From Pseudarthrobacter sp. SSS035 (GTDB lineage Bacteria; Actinomycetota; Actinomycetes; Actinomycetales; Micrococcaceae), in NCBI RefSeq assembly GCF_023273875.1, contig NZ_CP096882.1:1116001-1180000 (forward strand): a DNA stretch of 64,000 nucleotides, given 5' to 3'. The notes below the pieces were generated by a model. The model was not told the origin of the DNA, ran no database searches, and saw nothing but the letters and a program-made list of their open reading frames with translations. Below are positions 1 through 8,442 of this stretch, piece by piece (positions within the stretch are counted from its first letter, which is position 1; every line of letters begins with the position of its first letter). A program made the position numbers and the translations under genes.

Positions 1-1767
1 TTTGTTGACCCGGCCGACGGCGGCTTCGACCTGCCGACGGCGAAGGGGAACGTCTCGTGGCTGGACGCGGACACGCTGCTGGTCGCCTCCACGGCCGGGG
101 ACCTGCCGCGGACCGCCTCCTCGTACGCCCGGACGGCTGTCACCCTGCGGCGTGGCGAGGCCCTCTCCGCGGCTGCCCGGCTTTTTGAGGTGCCGGAGGA
201 CCACATGATGGCCGTGGTGGCGCACGATTCCACTCCCGGTTTTGAGCGCACGTTCGCCGTGGACTACATCGATTTCTACAACCGCAGCACGTTCATCCGC
301 TGGGACGACGCCTGGCTCGAGATCGACGCGCCGACAGACGTGAACCTCAGCGCGCACCGCGAATGGCTCCTGTTCCGGCCGCAGCAGGACTGGTCCGTTG
401 AGGGCAACACGTACCCCGCCGGGTCCTTGTTGGCCGCGAAATTCGAGGACTACCTTGCCGGGGCGCGGGATCTCTTGGTGCTGTTTACGCCGGATGCGCA
501 CACTTCGCTGCAGTCGTGGAGCTGGACGCGGAATTTCCTGCTGCTGAACCTGTTGCGGGACGTCTCGTCCGAGATCCGCGTGCTGGATCCCTCTGTTCCC
601 GGCATTGCGGCCGACGGGCGTACGGCCAACGGGGGCGCGGCCGACGGCGGCGCCTGGGCTTCGTCGCTGCTGGATGCCTGCCCGCCGCTGCACGACGTCA
701 ACGCCTACGCGGTGGACGACGAAGATGAGGGACCGGCCGGCGGCGGTGCGGGCGACGACTTCTGGCTGGTCGCCACCGGATTCACCACCCCCAGCACGCT
801 GATGCGCGGAAGCCTCACGCGGGATCCTGCCGGGACCGCTGGCTCCGGCGGGGACGTTGCCGGGACGGCTGGCGTGGTGAGCAGCCATGCGGCAGTCAAG
901 GCGTCGCCGTCGTTCTTTAATGACGACCAGTACGAGGTGCAGCAGCACTTCGCCGTCTCCGCAGACGGCACCCGCGTCCCCTACTTCCAGGTGGCCTCGC
1001 GGGACCTTGTCCTGGACGGGCAGAACCCCACGCAGCTCTCAGGCTACGGCGGCTTCGAAGTCTCCCGGACCCCTGCGTACAGCGGAACCGTCGGCAGGGC
1101 TTGGCTGGAACGCAGGACCGCCACCTCCGGCGGGCCCGGCGAGGCCGCGCACTCCCGCGGCGGTGTCTACGTGGTGGCCAACATCCGGGGCGGCGGCGAA
1201 TACGGGCCGTCCTGGCACCGGGCCGCGCTCAAGGAAAACCGGCACCGCGCCTTCGAGGACTTTGCCGCCGTGGCGCAGCACCTCGTCCACCGTGGCGTCA
1301 CCTCCCGGGAACGGCTTGGCTGCGTCGGCGGTTCCAACGGCGGACTGCTGGTGGGCAACATGCTCACCACCTACCCGGAACTTTTCGGGGCTATCTCCTG
1401 CGGCGTTCCGCTGCTCGACATGAGGCGCTACACCAAGCTCTCCGCCGGGCACTCCTGGATCGCAGAATACGGCGACCCGGACGTGGCGGCGGAATGGGAG
1501 TACATCAAGACCTTCTCCCCGTACCACCTGCTCAAGGACGGCGTGGAGTACCCCGAAACATTCATCTGGACGGCCACGTCGGATGACAGGGTGGGACCGG
1601 TCCAGGCCCGCAAAATGGCCGCCCGGATGCAGGCGATGGGCATCCCGAATGTCTGGTTCCACGAAGCGCTGGAAGGCGGGCACGCCGGAGCTTCGGACAA
1701 CCGGCAGGCCGCCGCGCTACAGGCCCGCAGCCAGCACTTCCTATGGCGGACGCTGGCAGGCGGTTGA
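1..1767 (+). CDS. S9-family prolyl oligopeptidase, 5'-truncated by the window edge
   Basis: The reading frame is open from base 1 and 588 codons are visible, so the true start lies upstream. The C-terminal half is a prolyl-oligopeptidase alpha/beta hydrolase domain: a nucleophile elbow GGSNGG (Ser at visible codon 445), an acid region SDDRVGP and the catalytic His in EGGHAG (codon 561). The N-terminal part would be the seven-bladed propeller that limits access to short peptides. Known family role: cytosolic cleavage of oligopeptides, often after proline. A Gly/Ala-rich stretch near codons 200-295 (AGTAGSGGDVAGTAG) looks like low-complexity expansion. A tRNA-Ser follows on the same strand. The family call is firm; the exact specificity is not. 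Confidence 0.93.
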   Translation, partial: FVDPADGGFDLPTAKGNVSWLDADTLLVASTAGDLPRTASSYARTAVTLRRGEALSAAARLFEVPEDHMMAVVAHDSTPGFERTFAVDYIDFYNRSTFIRWDDAWLEIDAPTDVNLSAHREWLLFRPQQDWSVEGNTYPAGSLLAAKFEDYLAGARDLLVLFTPDAHTSLQSWSWTRNFLLLNLLRDVSSEIRVLDPSVPGIAADGRTANGGAADGGAWASSLLDACPPLHDVNAYAVDDEDEGPAGGGAGDDFWLVATGFTTPSTLMRGSLTRDPAGTAGSGGDVAGTAGVVSSHAAVKASPSFFNDDQYEVQQHFAVSADGTRVPYFQVASRDLVLDGQNPTQLSGYGGFEVSRTPAYSGTVGRAWLERRTATSGGPGEAAHSRGGVYVVANIRGGGEYGPSWHRAALKENRHRAFEDFAAVAQHLVHRGVTSRERLGCVGGSNGGLLVGNMLTTYPELFGAISCGVPLLDMRRYTKLSAGHSWIAEYGDPDVAAEWEYIKTFSPYHLLKDGVEYPETFIWTATSDDRVGPVQARKMAARMQAMGIPNVWFHEALEGGHAGASDNRQAAALQARSQHFLWRTLAGG

Positions 1768-1902
1768 GCGTAGGGCACTGTTCCTGGGCCCGGCGCGAAG
1801 CATACCGTGGGGCAGGGCGCCGGGGCTGAGCTAGGCGTTCAGTGGCCGTTTTGCACTGCGTGCCCCGTTCTGCGTATCCTTGGTGGGCTAGTAATAGCCA
1901 TT

Positions 1903-1990
1903 GGAGACGTGCCAGAGCGGCCGAATGGGCTTCACTGCTAATGAAGTGTGGGGCACAACTCCACCGGGGGTTCAAATCCCCCCGTCTCCG
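1903..1990 (+). tRNA. tRNA-Ser(GCT)
   Basis: An 88-nt class II tRNA. The acceptor arms GGAGACG/CGTCTCC pair, the anticodon stem CTTCA/TGAAG encloses loop CTGCTAA (anticodon GCT), there is a long variable arm and a T-arm GGGGGTTCAAATCCCCC, and the discriminator base is G. CCA is not encoded. It reads AGC/AGT codons. Confidence 0.95.
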
Positions 1991-1995
1991 CGTTT

Positions 1996-2022
1996 GGCCC
2001 CGGTCCTGGACCGGGGCCTTTT
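1996..2022 (+). terminator. Rho-independent terminator of tRNA-Ser
   Basis: A GC-rich hairpin (GGCCCCGGT...ACCGGGGCC) is followed by TTTT directly behind the tRNA. Confidence 0.8.
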
Positions 2023-2064
2023 GCGTTCCCATGGGAAGTGCTTTGATGCCACCAAACCCGAACT

Positions 2065-2116
2065 AGGTAGCAGTAACTGTCGTCATGAGCGCTCATAACG
2101 ACAGTTACTGCTACCT
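2065..2116. repeat. 52-bp almost perfect palindrome
   Basis: The 26-bp half-sites are exact reverse complements except for one position. The left arm starts AGGTAGCAGTAACTGTCGT and the centre is ATGAGCGCTCAT. It lies between the tRNA-Ser terminator and the MFS gene. No poly-T run follows, so it is not a standard terminator. It could be a protein-binding site, a REP-like element or a cruciform. Function unknown. Confidence 0.8.
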
Positions 2117-2239
2117 ACATGGGCGGGAGCCGGGCGTGTGGCGCGGGCGGAAGCCGGCCGGTGTGGGGTGGGCTGGGCTGGCGGTCCGGGGTGCGGACGC
2201 ACAAGGCTCCACGAGTGCAGGCGGTGGCAGGATGGTGGA

Positions 2240-3721
2240 ATGGCAGTAAGCAATTCCCGGGGCGAGGAAACCAGCACAAGCCAGGCGTGGAATCCCCGCC
2301 TGGCGCTACTGGTGGCTGCCACATTCTTTATGGAGTTCCTGGACGGCACCATCCTCACCACGGCCATCCCCAACATCGCCAGCGACTTTGGTGTTCCGGC
2401 CGCCGACGTAAACATCACCATGACGGCCTACCTCATGACCGTGGCCATGGGAATCCCGCTCAGCGGCTGGCTTGCCGAACGCGTGGGGGCCTGCAAGGTA
2501 TTCTGCTTCGCGATTGCCCTCTTCACACTCGCCTCATTGGCCTGCGCCGTCAGCCCCGACCTGACCGTGCTGACGCTGAGCCGGATCCTGCAGGGCGCCG
2601 GCGGGGCCATGATGGTTCCGGTCGGCACACTCCTGGTCCTGCGCGGCACACCCAAATCGGAGCTCCTGCGCGCCACGGCCTTCCTGGTGTGGCCCGCGCT
2701 GCTGGCGCCCGTACTGGCACCGCTGGTGGGCGGCGCCTTGACCACCTACCTGTCGTGGCACTGGATCTTCCTCATCAACCTGCCGTTGGGCGCAGCCGCC
2801 TTCATCGCGGCACTCAGTCTGGTACCAGCCGGCGCCGGAGACAGCGCCCGCCAGCTCGACTGGCTGGGCCTGCTCCTCACCACCACCGGCGTAGGTGCCC
2901 TGGTGGTTGGCCTGGAACTGGCCACCGCCCACCCCGACGGGCCATGGGCAGCTATCGGCGCGGTTGCAGGGGTATGCGCCCTCGCGGCCGCCGTGCTGTG
3001 GATGAGGCGGGCCAAGAACCCTCTGTTCGATCTCAGTGTTTTTTCCACCCGCACCTTCCGGGCCATGGCCACCGGCGGGTTCGTCTACCGCTTGACCATC
3101 AGTTCGGTGCCGTTCCTCCTGCCCCTGATGTTCCAGACCGGTTTCGGCTGGTCACCGCTGCACGCCGGAATTATGGTGGCGGCCGTGTTCATCGGCAACA
3201 TCGGCATCAAACCGGCCACCACGCCGCTGATCCGACGTTTCGGTTTCCGGGCCATGCTGGTCTTCGGCTCCCTGGCATCGGCTGTGACCTTCGCACTGTG
3301 CGCCCTGCTCACGCCGGACACGCCACAGGCCCTGATATTCGCCCTGCTGGTGTGCAGCGGGGCCTTCCGCTCCATTGGCTTCTCCGCCTACGCGTCGGTG
3401 CAGTACGCGGACATTGCACCCTCCCAGCTGACCTCGGCCAACTCCGTGTCGGCGACCCTGGTGCAGCTCGCCGCGGGCGCCGGCATCGCCGTTGGCGCCC
3501 TGCTGATCCGGGTTTTCGACGGCGTGGCGGCCTTCCCAGCAGATCACGCTGGCCCCTTCCGCGGAGCCTTCCTCACCATGGCCGTCCTGATGCTCTTCAG
3601 TACGGCGGACAGCCTGTCACTGCACCGGCAGGCCGGCGCGGAGGTCAGCCGGCCTGGGCAAGCACGAGCGGAAGAACAGCCCCCGCCCCCGCCTGGCGCA
3701 GGGCGCGTCCAGCCACGGTAA
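2240..3721 (+). CDS. MFS drug-type transporter (DHA2/EmrB-QacA-like)
   Basis: A 493-residue integral membrane protein of the major facilitator superfamily, probably a proton-coupled exporter in the DHA2 group. Evidence is a hydrophobic profile with many membrane segments, the N-terminal motif FLDGTILTTAIPNIA of helix 1 (DHA2 motif D1), and the loop AERVGACKVF between helices 2 and 3. An upstream in-frame ATG at 2138 would add a 34-residue hydrophilic leader. I prefer 2240 because homologues start shortly before helix 1. The C-terminus is Pro/Arg-rich and its last 77 nt overlap the convergent recQ gene. Substrate cannot be inferred; there is no adjacent regulator. Confidence 0.88.
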   Translation: MAVSNSRGEETSTSQAWNPRLALLVAATFFMEFLDGTILTTAIPNIASDFGVPAADVNITMTAYLMTVAMGIPLSGWLAERVGACKVFCFAIALFTLASLACAVSPDLTVLTLSRILQGAGGAMMVPVGTLLVLRGTPKSELLRATAFLVWPALLAPVLAPLVGGALTTYLSWHWIFLINLPLGAAAFIAALSLVPAGAGDSARQLDWLGLLLTTTGVGALVVGLELATAHPDGPWAAIGAVAGVCALAAAVLWMRRAKNPLFDLSVFSTRTFRAMATGGFVYRLTISSVPFLLPLMFQTGFGWSPLHAGIMVAAVFIGNIGIKPATTPLIRRFGFRAMLVFGSLASAVTFALCALLTPDTPQALIFALLVCSGAFRSIGFSAYASVQYADIAPSQLTSANSVSATLVQLAAGAGIAVGALLIRVFDGVAAFPADHAGPFRGAFLTMAVLMLFSTADSLSLHRQAGAEVSRPGQARAEEQPPPPPGAGRVQPR

Positions 3722-5825
3722 CGGTCCAACGGCTGTCCACGAGGTCGTCGATCAGCATCACGCCCTGCCCGCCAAGTGTTGCCATGGCGGCCTCCAACTC
3801 CGGGCCCACCATGACGCGGTCCCAAACACCGGCCAACCGGTACGCGCTGTTGCCGCCACGGCTTCCAGTGGGTCCGCCGTGGCCCAGGTCCAGCTCGCCG
3901 AGGTAAGGGATCCTGCCGATTTCCGAAATTCCCTGGGCAAGGGAGCGGACGAGTTCAGGCTTGCTCCGGGAAGGCATGCTGACGATCGCGGCCGGCCGTC
4001 CTGCACCGCTCCAGCCCGGGTTCCGGCCGTCACCGGTAGCCCATTCCCGCAGGACCTGGACACAGGCCTGGAGCATGGCAGGATCCACCGGACGGTCTGC
4101 GGCGCCGGCCGCAAAGAGTTCCCGCAGCGCCCCGCCCCAGCCGAGATCGGTAAGCCTGGCCAGCACGCGGCCGTCCGCCAGTCCTTCGTCAGGCTTGATC
4201 TTGCCCTTGACCGGAACGCCCAGGCGGTCCATGCCGCTGGGCCACTGCAGTCGTGCCTCCAGGACACCGCCGGCGCGGGTGAGGGTCTGACCCGCCGCTG
4301 CCGTGGCGTCCTCGGCGATGTCGGCCCGGAACCAGCGGCCCGCGCAGTTATCGCACTTCCCGCAGGCATGCGCCGTCTCGTCATCGAGGACCGAGGTGAT
4401 GTATTCCATCCGGCACCCTGCGGTGTCCTGGTAGATCACCATGGAGTCCTGCTCGTCCACCCTGGCCTCGGCGATCCGGCGGTAACGCTCGGCATCGTAG
4501 ATCCAGGGCTGGCCGGTGGAACGCCACCCGCCGCCAACACGTTCCACGGCGCCATCCACGGCCAGGACCTTCAACAGCAGCTCCAGCGGGGTGCGGCGGA
4601 GATCCACCCGGGCCTCCAACGCCACCGTTGACACGGCAGTTCCGGCTTCAGCCAACGCTGTCAGCACCGCTGTGGCTTTCTCCTCGGACGGCATGGAGGC
4701 GGTGGCGAAGTACTGCCAGATATCCCGGTCTTCAGAACCCGGCAGCAACAGCACATCTGCGTTCGCCGCGCCACGGCCCGCGCGGCCCACCTGCTGGTAG
4801 TACGCCACCGGGGAGGACGGTGCCCCGAGGTGGACGACGAAGCCAAGGTCCGGTTTGTCGAAGCCCATGCCGAGCGCCGAGGTGGCCACCAGAGCCTTGA
4901 CCTGGTTGTCCTTGAGCATCTGCTCTGCGCGCTCCCGGTCCGCGGGATCGGTTCTGCCGGTGTAGGCCTGAACTGTGTGCCCGGCTTCGGCGAGAAGCCG
5001 GGCGGTGTCCTCCGCGGCGGAGACTGTAAGCGTGTAGATGATGCCGCTGCCGGGCAGATCGGCAAGGTGCGTCAGGAGCCAGCCCAGCCGTTCGCGGGAA
5101 TTCGGGAGGGTCAGAACACCCAGGCGCAGGGAATCCCGGCCAAGGGTTCCGCGGATGGTGAGGACGCCGGCGCCCAGCTGTTCCTCGATGTCGTGGACCA
5201 CGCGCGAGTTGGCTGTAGCGGTGGTGGCCAGGACAGGCACGGACTCCGGCAGCTGGGTGATCAGGTCAGCGATCCGGCGGTAGTCCGGCCGGAAGTCGTG
5301 GCCCCAGTCCGAAATACAGTGTGCCTCGTCAATCACCAGCAGGCCTGTCCGCCGGATGAGCTCCGGCAGCTGGTTCTCGCGGAAGGACGGGTTGGTGAGC
5401 CGTTCCGGCGAAACCAGCAGCACGTCGACTTCATCGGCAGCGAGCTGTTCCCGGACGGTGTCCCAGTCCAGCTGGTTCGCCGAGTTGATGGCCACGGCAC
5501 GCACTCCGGCGCGGGCGGCGGCAGCCACCTGGTCCCGCATCAGGGCGAGCAGCGGCGAAACGATCAGGGTGGGTCCGGCGCCGCGGCGCCGGAGCAGCAG
5601 GGACGCCACAAAGTACACGGCCGATTTTCCCCAACCGGTGCGCTGGACCACCAAAGCCCGCCGGCCGCCGTCGACCAGTGCTTCAATCGCCTCAAACTGT
5701 CCGTCATGGAAATCCGCCGCCGGATGCCCCACGAGTTCGCGGAGAACCTCCAGTGCCTGGCTTTTTGTGTCGGACGGCAACTCAGGGGAAACGGAAAGAA
5801 GGGCGGCGTTCTGGGTATCGACCAT
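3645..5825 (-). CDS. recQ: ATP-dependent DNA helicase RecQ with C-terminal phosphoribosyltransferase-like domain
   Basis: A 726-residue superfamily-2 3'-5' DNA helicase for recombination and repair. Visible elements in order: Walker A RTGWGKS (about residue 55), DEAH box VIDEAHCISDWGHDFR, the SF2 C-terminal domain with VGRAGRGA, a zinc-binding region with cysteines in CRMEY and CGKCDNC, then a winged-helix-like region. The last about 150 residues end in VMLIDDLVDSRWT, a PRPP-loop-like motif typical of phosphoribosyltransferases, a fusion seen in some actinobacterial RecQ proteins. The start MVDTQNA at 5825 is divergent from the mutase gene. The frame stays open far upstream, antisense to that gene, which I treat as shadow. 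The 3' end overlaps the MFS gene. Confidence 0.93.
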   Translation of the reverse strand: MVDTQNAALLSVSPELPSDTKSQALEVLRELVGHPAADFHDGQFEAIEALVDGGRRALVVQRTGWGKSAVYFVASLLLRRRGAGPTLIVSPLLALMRDQVAAAARAGVRAVAINSANQLDWDTVREQLAADEVDVLLVSPERLTNPSFRENQLPELIRRTGLLVIDEAHCISDWGHDFRPDYRRIADLITQLPESVPVLATTATANSRVVHDIEEQLGAGVLTIRGTLGRDSLRLGVLTLPNSRERLGWLLTHLADLPGSGIIYTLTVSAAEDTARLLAEAGHTVQAYTGRTDPADRERAEQMLKDNQVKALVATSALGMGFDKPDLGFVVHLGAPSSPVAYYQQVGRAGRGAANADVLLLPGSEDRDIWQYFATASMPSEEKATAVLTALAEAGTAVSTVALEARVDLRRTPLELLLKVLAVDGAVERVGGGWRSTGQPWIYDAERYRRIAEARVDEQDSMVIYQDTAGCRMEYITSVLDDETAHACGKCDNCAGRWFRADIAEDATAAAGQTLTRAGGVLEARLQWPSGMDRLGVPVKGKIKPDEGLADGRVLARLTDLGWGGALRELFAAGAADRPVDPAMLQACVQVLREWATGDGRNPGWSGAGRPAAIVSMPSRSKPELVRSLAQGISEIGRIPYLGELDLGHGGPTGSRGGNSAYRLAGVWDRVMVGPELEAAMATLGGQGVMLIDDLVDSRWTVTVAGRALRQAGAGAVLPLVLAQAG

Positions 5826-5921
5826 TGATTCAGTATCCCAGCCCCCACCCACACCCAAAAAGCCGGGACTGCCGTATGTGGACAACCATGAACGTCCGCG
5901 GCTCCACGTAAGATAAAACCC

Positions 5922-7340
5922 GTGACTAGCGAACAGACAAAGACTTTTGACCTCTCGGCATCCTTCAAGGCCTACGACGTCCGGGGCATCGTGGGTGAAT
6001 CCATCACCGCTGAAATCGTCGAAGCCGTGGGCGCCGCGTTCGTTGACGTCCTGGAACTGGAGGGCCAGACGATCCTGGTAGGCGGCGACATGCGTCCCTC
6101 CTCCCCCGAGTTTGCCAAGGCTTTCGCTGACGGCGCAGCCACCCGCGGCGCCGACGTGAAGCTCCTTGACCTGATCTCCACCGATGAGCTCTACTTCGCC
6201 TGTGGCTCCCTCAACGCCGCCGGCGCCACGTTCACCGCCAGCCACAACCCTGCCGAATACAACGGCATCAAGATGTCGAAGGCCGGCGCGCAGCCCATCT
6301 CCTCCGAATCTGGCCTCAAAGAGATCCAGGCCCTGGCCGAGAAATACCTCAACGAAGGCTCCATCCCGGCAGCCCCCAAGCGCGGCCTGATCGGCGTCCA
6401 CGACGTCCTGAAGGACTACTCCGAGTACCTCCGCCAGCTGGTGGACCTCTCCGGTTCCCGGCCGCTCAAGGTGGTTGTGGACGCAGGCAACGGCATGGCC
6501 GGCCTCACCACCCCGGCGGTGCTGGGCGACGCCCTGCTGCCCAAGCTGCCCTTCGAGATCATTCCCCTGTACTTCGAACTGGACGGTTCCTTCCCGAACC
6601 ACCCGGCCAACCCCCTCGAGCCGGAGAACCTCCGCGACCTGCAGGCCGCCGTCGTTCAGCACGGTGCGGACATCGGCGTGGCATTCGACGGCGACGCCGA
6701 CCGCTGCTTCGTCATCGACGAAAAGGGCGAGCCCGTCTCGCCGTCGGCCATCACCGGTATGGTGGCACGCCGCGAAATCGCCCGCGCCCAGGCGCAGGGC
6801 GAGGCCACGCCCACCGTCATCCACAATCTGCTCACCTCCCGTGCGGTGCCGGAACTGGTAGAGCACGACGGCGGCCGCGCCGTCCGCACGCGTGTGGGCC
6901 ACTCGTTCATCAAGGCAGTCATGGCTGAGGAAGGTGCTGTGTTCGGCGGCGAGCACTCTGCCCACTTCTACTTCCGCGACTTCTGGAATGCAGACACCGG
7001 GATGCTCGCGGCGATGCACGTGCTTGCAGCCCTCGGCGAGCAGGACGGTCCGCTGTCCGAGCTCGGCCGCGAGTACGAGCCCTATGTCTCTTCCGGCGAG
7101 ATCAACTCGGAAATCGAGGACAAGGCGGGAGCCGTGGAGCGCGTCAGCGCAGACTTTGCCGCCGAGGACATCACCGTGGACACCATGGACGGCAGCACCT
7201 TCACGGCAAATGACGGCAGCTTCTGGTTCAACCTGCGCCCGTCCAACACGGAGCCCTTCCTCCGCCTGAACGTGGAAGCAACGGACCGGACCCTGATGGA
7301 AAGCGTCCGCGACCGCGTGCTGTCCAATGTCCGGCGCTAA
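5922..7340 (+). CDS. manB: Phosphomannomutase/phosphoglucomutase
   Basis: A 472-residue alpha-D-phosphohexomutase that interconverts mannose-6-phosphate and mannose-1-phosphate (or the glucose esters) for GDP-mannose and cell-envelope glycan synthesis. Family motifs are present: the phosphoserine loop TASHNP, the magnesium loop DGDADR, the sugar-binding loop GGEHSAH and the C-terminal phosphate-binding loop RPSNTEP. Length is normal. Translation starts with GTG. The next gene overlaps its 3' end by 14 nt, so the two are probably co-translated. Which sugar is the main substrate cannot be settled from sequence alone. Confidence 0.93.
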   Translation: MTSEQTKTFDLSASFKAYDVRGIVGESITAEIVEAVGAAFVDVLELEGQTILVGGDMRPSSPEFAKAFADGAATRGADVKLLDLISTDELYFACGSLNAAGATFTASHNPAEYNGIKMSKAGAQPISSESGLKEIQALAEKYLNEGSIPAAPKRGLIGVHDVLKDYSEYLRQLVDLSGSRPLKVVVDAGNGMAGLTTPAVLGDALLPKLPFEIIPLYFELDGSFPNHPANPLEPENLRDLQAAVVQHGADIGVAFDGDADRCFVIDEKGEPVSPSAITGMVARREIARAQAQGEATPTVIHNLLTSRAVPELVEHDGGRAVRTRVGHSFIKAVMAEEGAVFGGEHSAHFYFRDFWNADTGMLAAMHVLAALGEQDGPLSELGREYEPYVSSGEINSEIEDKAGAVERVSADFAAEDITVDTMDGSTFTANDGSFWFNLRPSNTEPFLRLNVEATDRTLMESVRDRVLSNVRR

Positions 7341-7836
7341 GCCGGAAGTGGCCCACGAAGCCACGGACGGCCCGGCTGCGGTGGCTTCGTGGCGGGATTC
7401 CGTTCCGGAGGCCTCGGCCACGGACCTGGAGAACCTGCTGGGCACAGGCGTCGGCGCAGCCCAGGAACAGCTCGAGCGAAACGGCGGCTTCCTGCCGTTC
7501 GCACTGGTGGTGGAGAATGACGGCGAGGTCCGGCTGGTGGCTGTCACGCCGGCTGATGCCCAGGACGGCTCTGACGGTGACTTCGACGCCGACACGATGA
7601 TCAGCGACCTCACCGAACTGCTCCGTCAGAACCGTGCTGATTTCCGGGCGGCCGCAATTGTCTGCGACATCCTCCTGGTCGAGGAAGAAACAGATGCCAT
7701 CCATGTAGCTGCTGAACACCGCGACGGATCCGTTTTCGCCGCGGTCCTCCCCTACGCCGCCAACACCGGGACCCACGAATGGGAGTTTGGCCAGCTCGCC
7801 GCTGACACCAGCGAACCCACGGTCTGGGTGGACTAG
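7327..7836 (+). CDS. Conserved hypothetical protein, translationally coupled to manB
   Basis: A 169-residue acidic soluble protein. It has no signal peptide, membrane segment or metal motif. The middle (FLPFALVVENDGEVRLVAV) and later strands (AAIVCDILLVEEETDAIHVAAEHRDG) look like an alpha/beta fold, and the spacing suggests one compact domain. Its ATG lies 14 nt inside manB, so a role linked to the mutase or shared regulation is plausible. I do not recognise the family and assign no function. Confidence 0.85.
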   Translation: MSGAKPEVAHEATDGPAAVASWRDSVPEASATDLENLLGTGVGAAQEQLERNGGFLPFALVVENDGEVRLVAVTPADAQDGSDGDFDADTMISDLTELLRQNRADFRAAAIVCDILLVEEETDAIHVAAEHRDGSVFAAVLPYAANTGTHEWEFGQLAADTSEPTVWVD

Positions 7837-7853
7837 ACCGCACCCCGGTTGCC

Positions 7854-8303
7854 ATGAAAATCAACGCCTTTGCAGACGTCAGCCTCCGGGCGCTGATGGT
7901 TCTGGCCGCCGCGCCCGGGGCCACCCTCCTGACCACGCAGAACATCGCCGATGCCGTGGGCACGCCGTACAACCACGTCAGCAAGGCGATGGCCAGGCTG
8001 CGCAGCCTGGGCCTGATCGAGGTAGAGCGCGGCAGGTCGGGCGGATCCCGGCTCAGCTCCGTTGGCCGCCGGGCAACGGTGGGCCAGGTCCTGCGGGACC
8101 TGGACACCCGGACGGACGCCGCCGACTGCATCGCGCCGGGCCGCGAATGCCCGCTGATCCATGAATGCAGGCTTCGCGCCGCGCTGGCCCGCGCCCGTGA
8201 AGCGTTTTACCGGGAACTTGATGGAGTGGTTGTGGCCGAACTTCCCGGCTCGCGGCAGATGGCACCCGTCTTCCAGCTGATCGGCCTGCGCCCCGGCCTA
8301 TAG
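7854..8303 (+). CDS. nsrR: Rrf2-family nitric-oxide-sensing repressor NsrR
   Basis: A 149-residue Rrf2 transcription factor. The N-terminal winged helix is clear (LTTQNIADAVGTPYNHVSKAMARLRSLG). Three cysteines at about residues 92, 99 and 105 (DC...ECPLIHEC) form the [4Fe-4S] ligand pattern of NsrR. In the known mechanism NO nitrosylates the cluster and releases DNA. The flavohemoprotein gene hmp lies directly downstream on the same strand with an Rrf2-type dyad in between, which strongly supports the assignment. The gene starts 17 nt after the preceding hypothetical gene. Confidence 0.93.
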   Translation: MKINAFADVSLRALMVLAAAPGATLLTTQNIADAVGTPYNHVSKAMARLRSLGLIEVERGRSGGSRLSSVGRRATVGQVLRDLDTRTDAADCIAPGRECPLIHECRLRAALARAREAFYRELDGVVVAELPGSRQMAPVFQLIGLRPGL

Positions 8304-8370
8304 CCCGCGCCGCGCCCGCATCTCCACCGATTTGATCTCAACTTCTACGGGGTGTAGAACTTGAAGTACG

Positions 8371-8397
8371 AATATACGCATTTCAAATGTAAGTATT
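8371..8397 (+). promoter_or_regulatory. Probable NsrR operator upstream of hmp
   Basis: A dyad of 13-1-13 centred at 8384: AATA...CATTT-C-AAATG...TATT. The core CATTTNAAATG matches the known NsrR consensus half-sites. It is 46 nt upstream of hmp. A second small inverted repeat, TTCTAC/GTAGAA, lies just before it at 8343-8359. Confidence 0.7.
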
Positions 8398-8442
8398 CAC
8401 ATTGACCGGACGAAAGCCCGGTCCCCTATCGCAGGAGTACAT

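Noticed and set aside
3645..7613. A minus-strand open frame of about 1320 codons reaching across manB
   Set aside because: Only the part below 5825 shows RecQ motifs. Upstream of MVDTQNA it is antisense to the well-supported mutase gene and has no recognisable domain; GC bias keeps the frame open.
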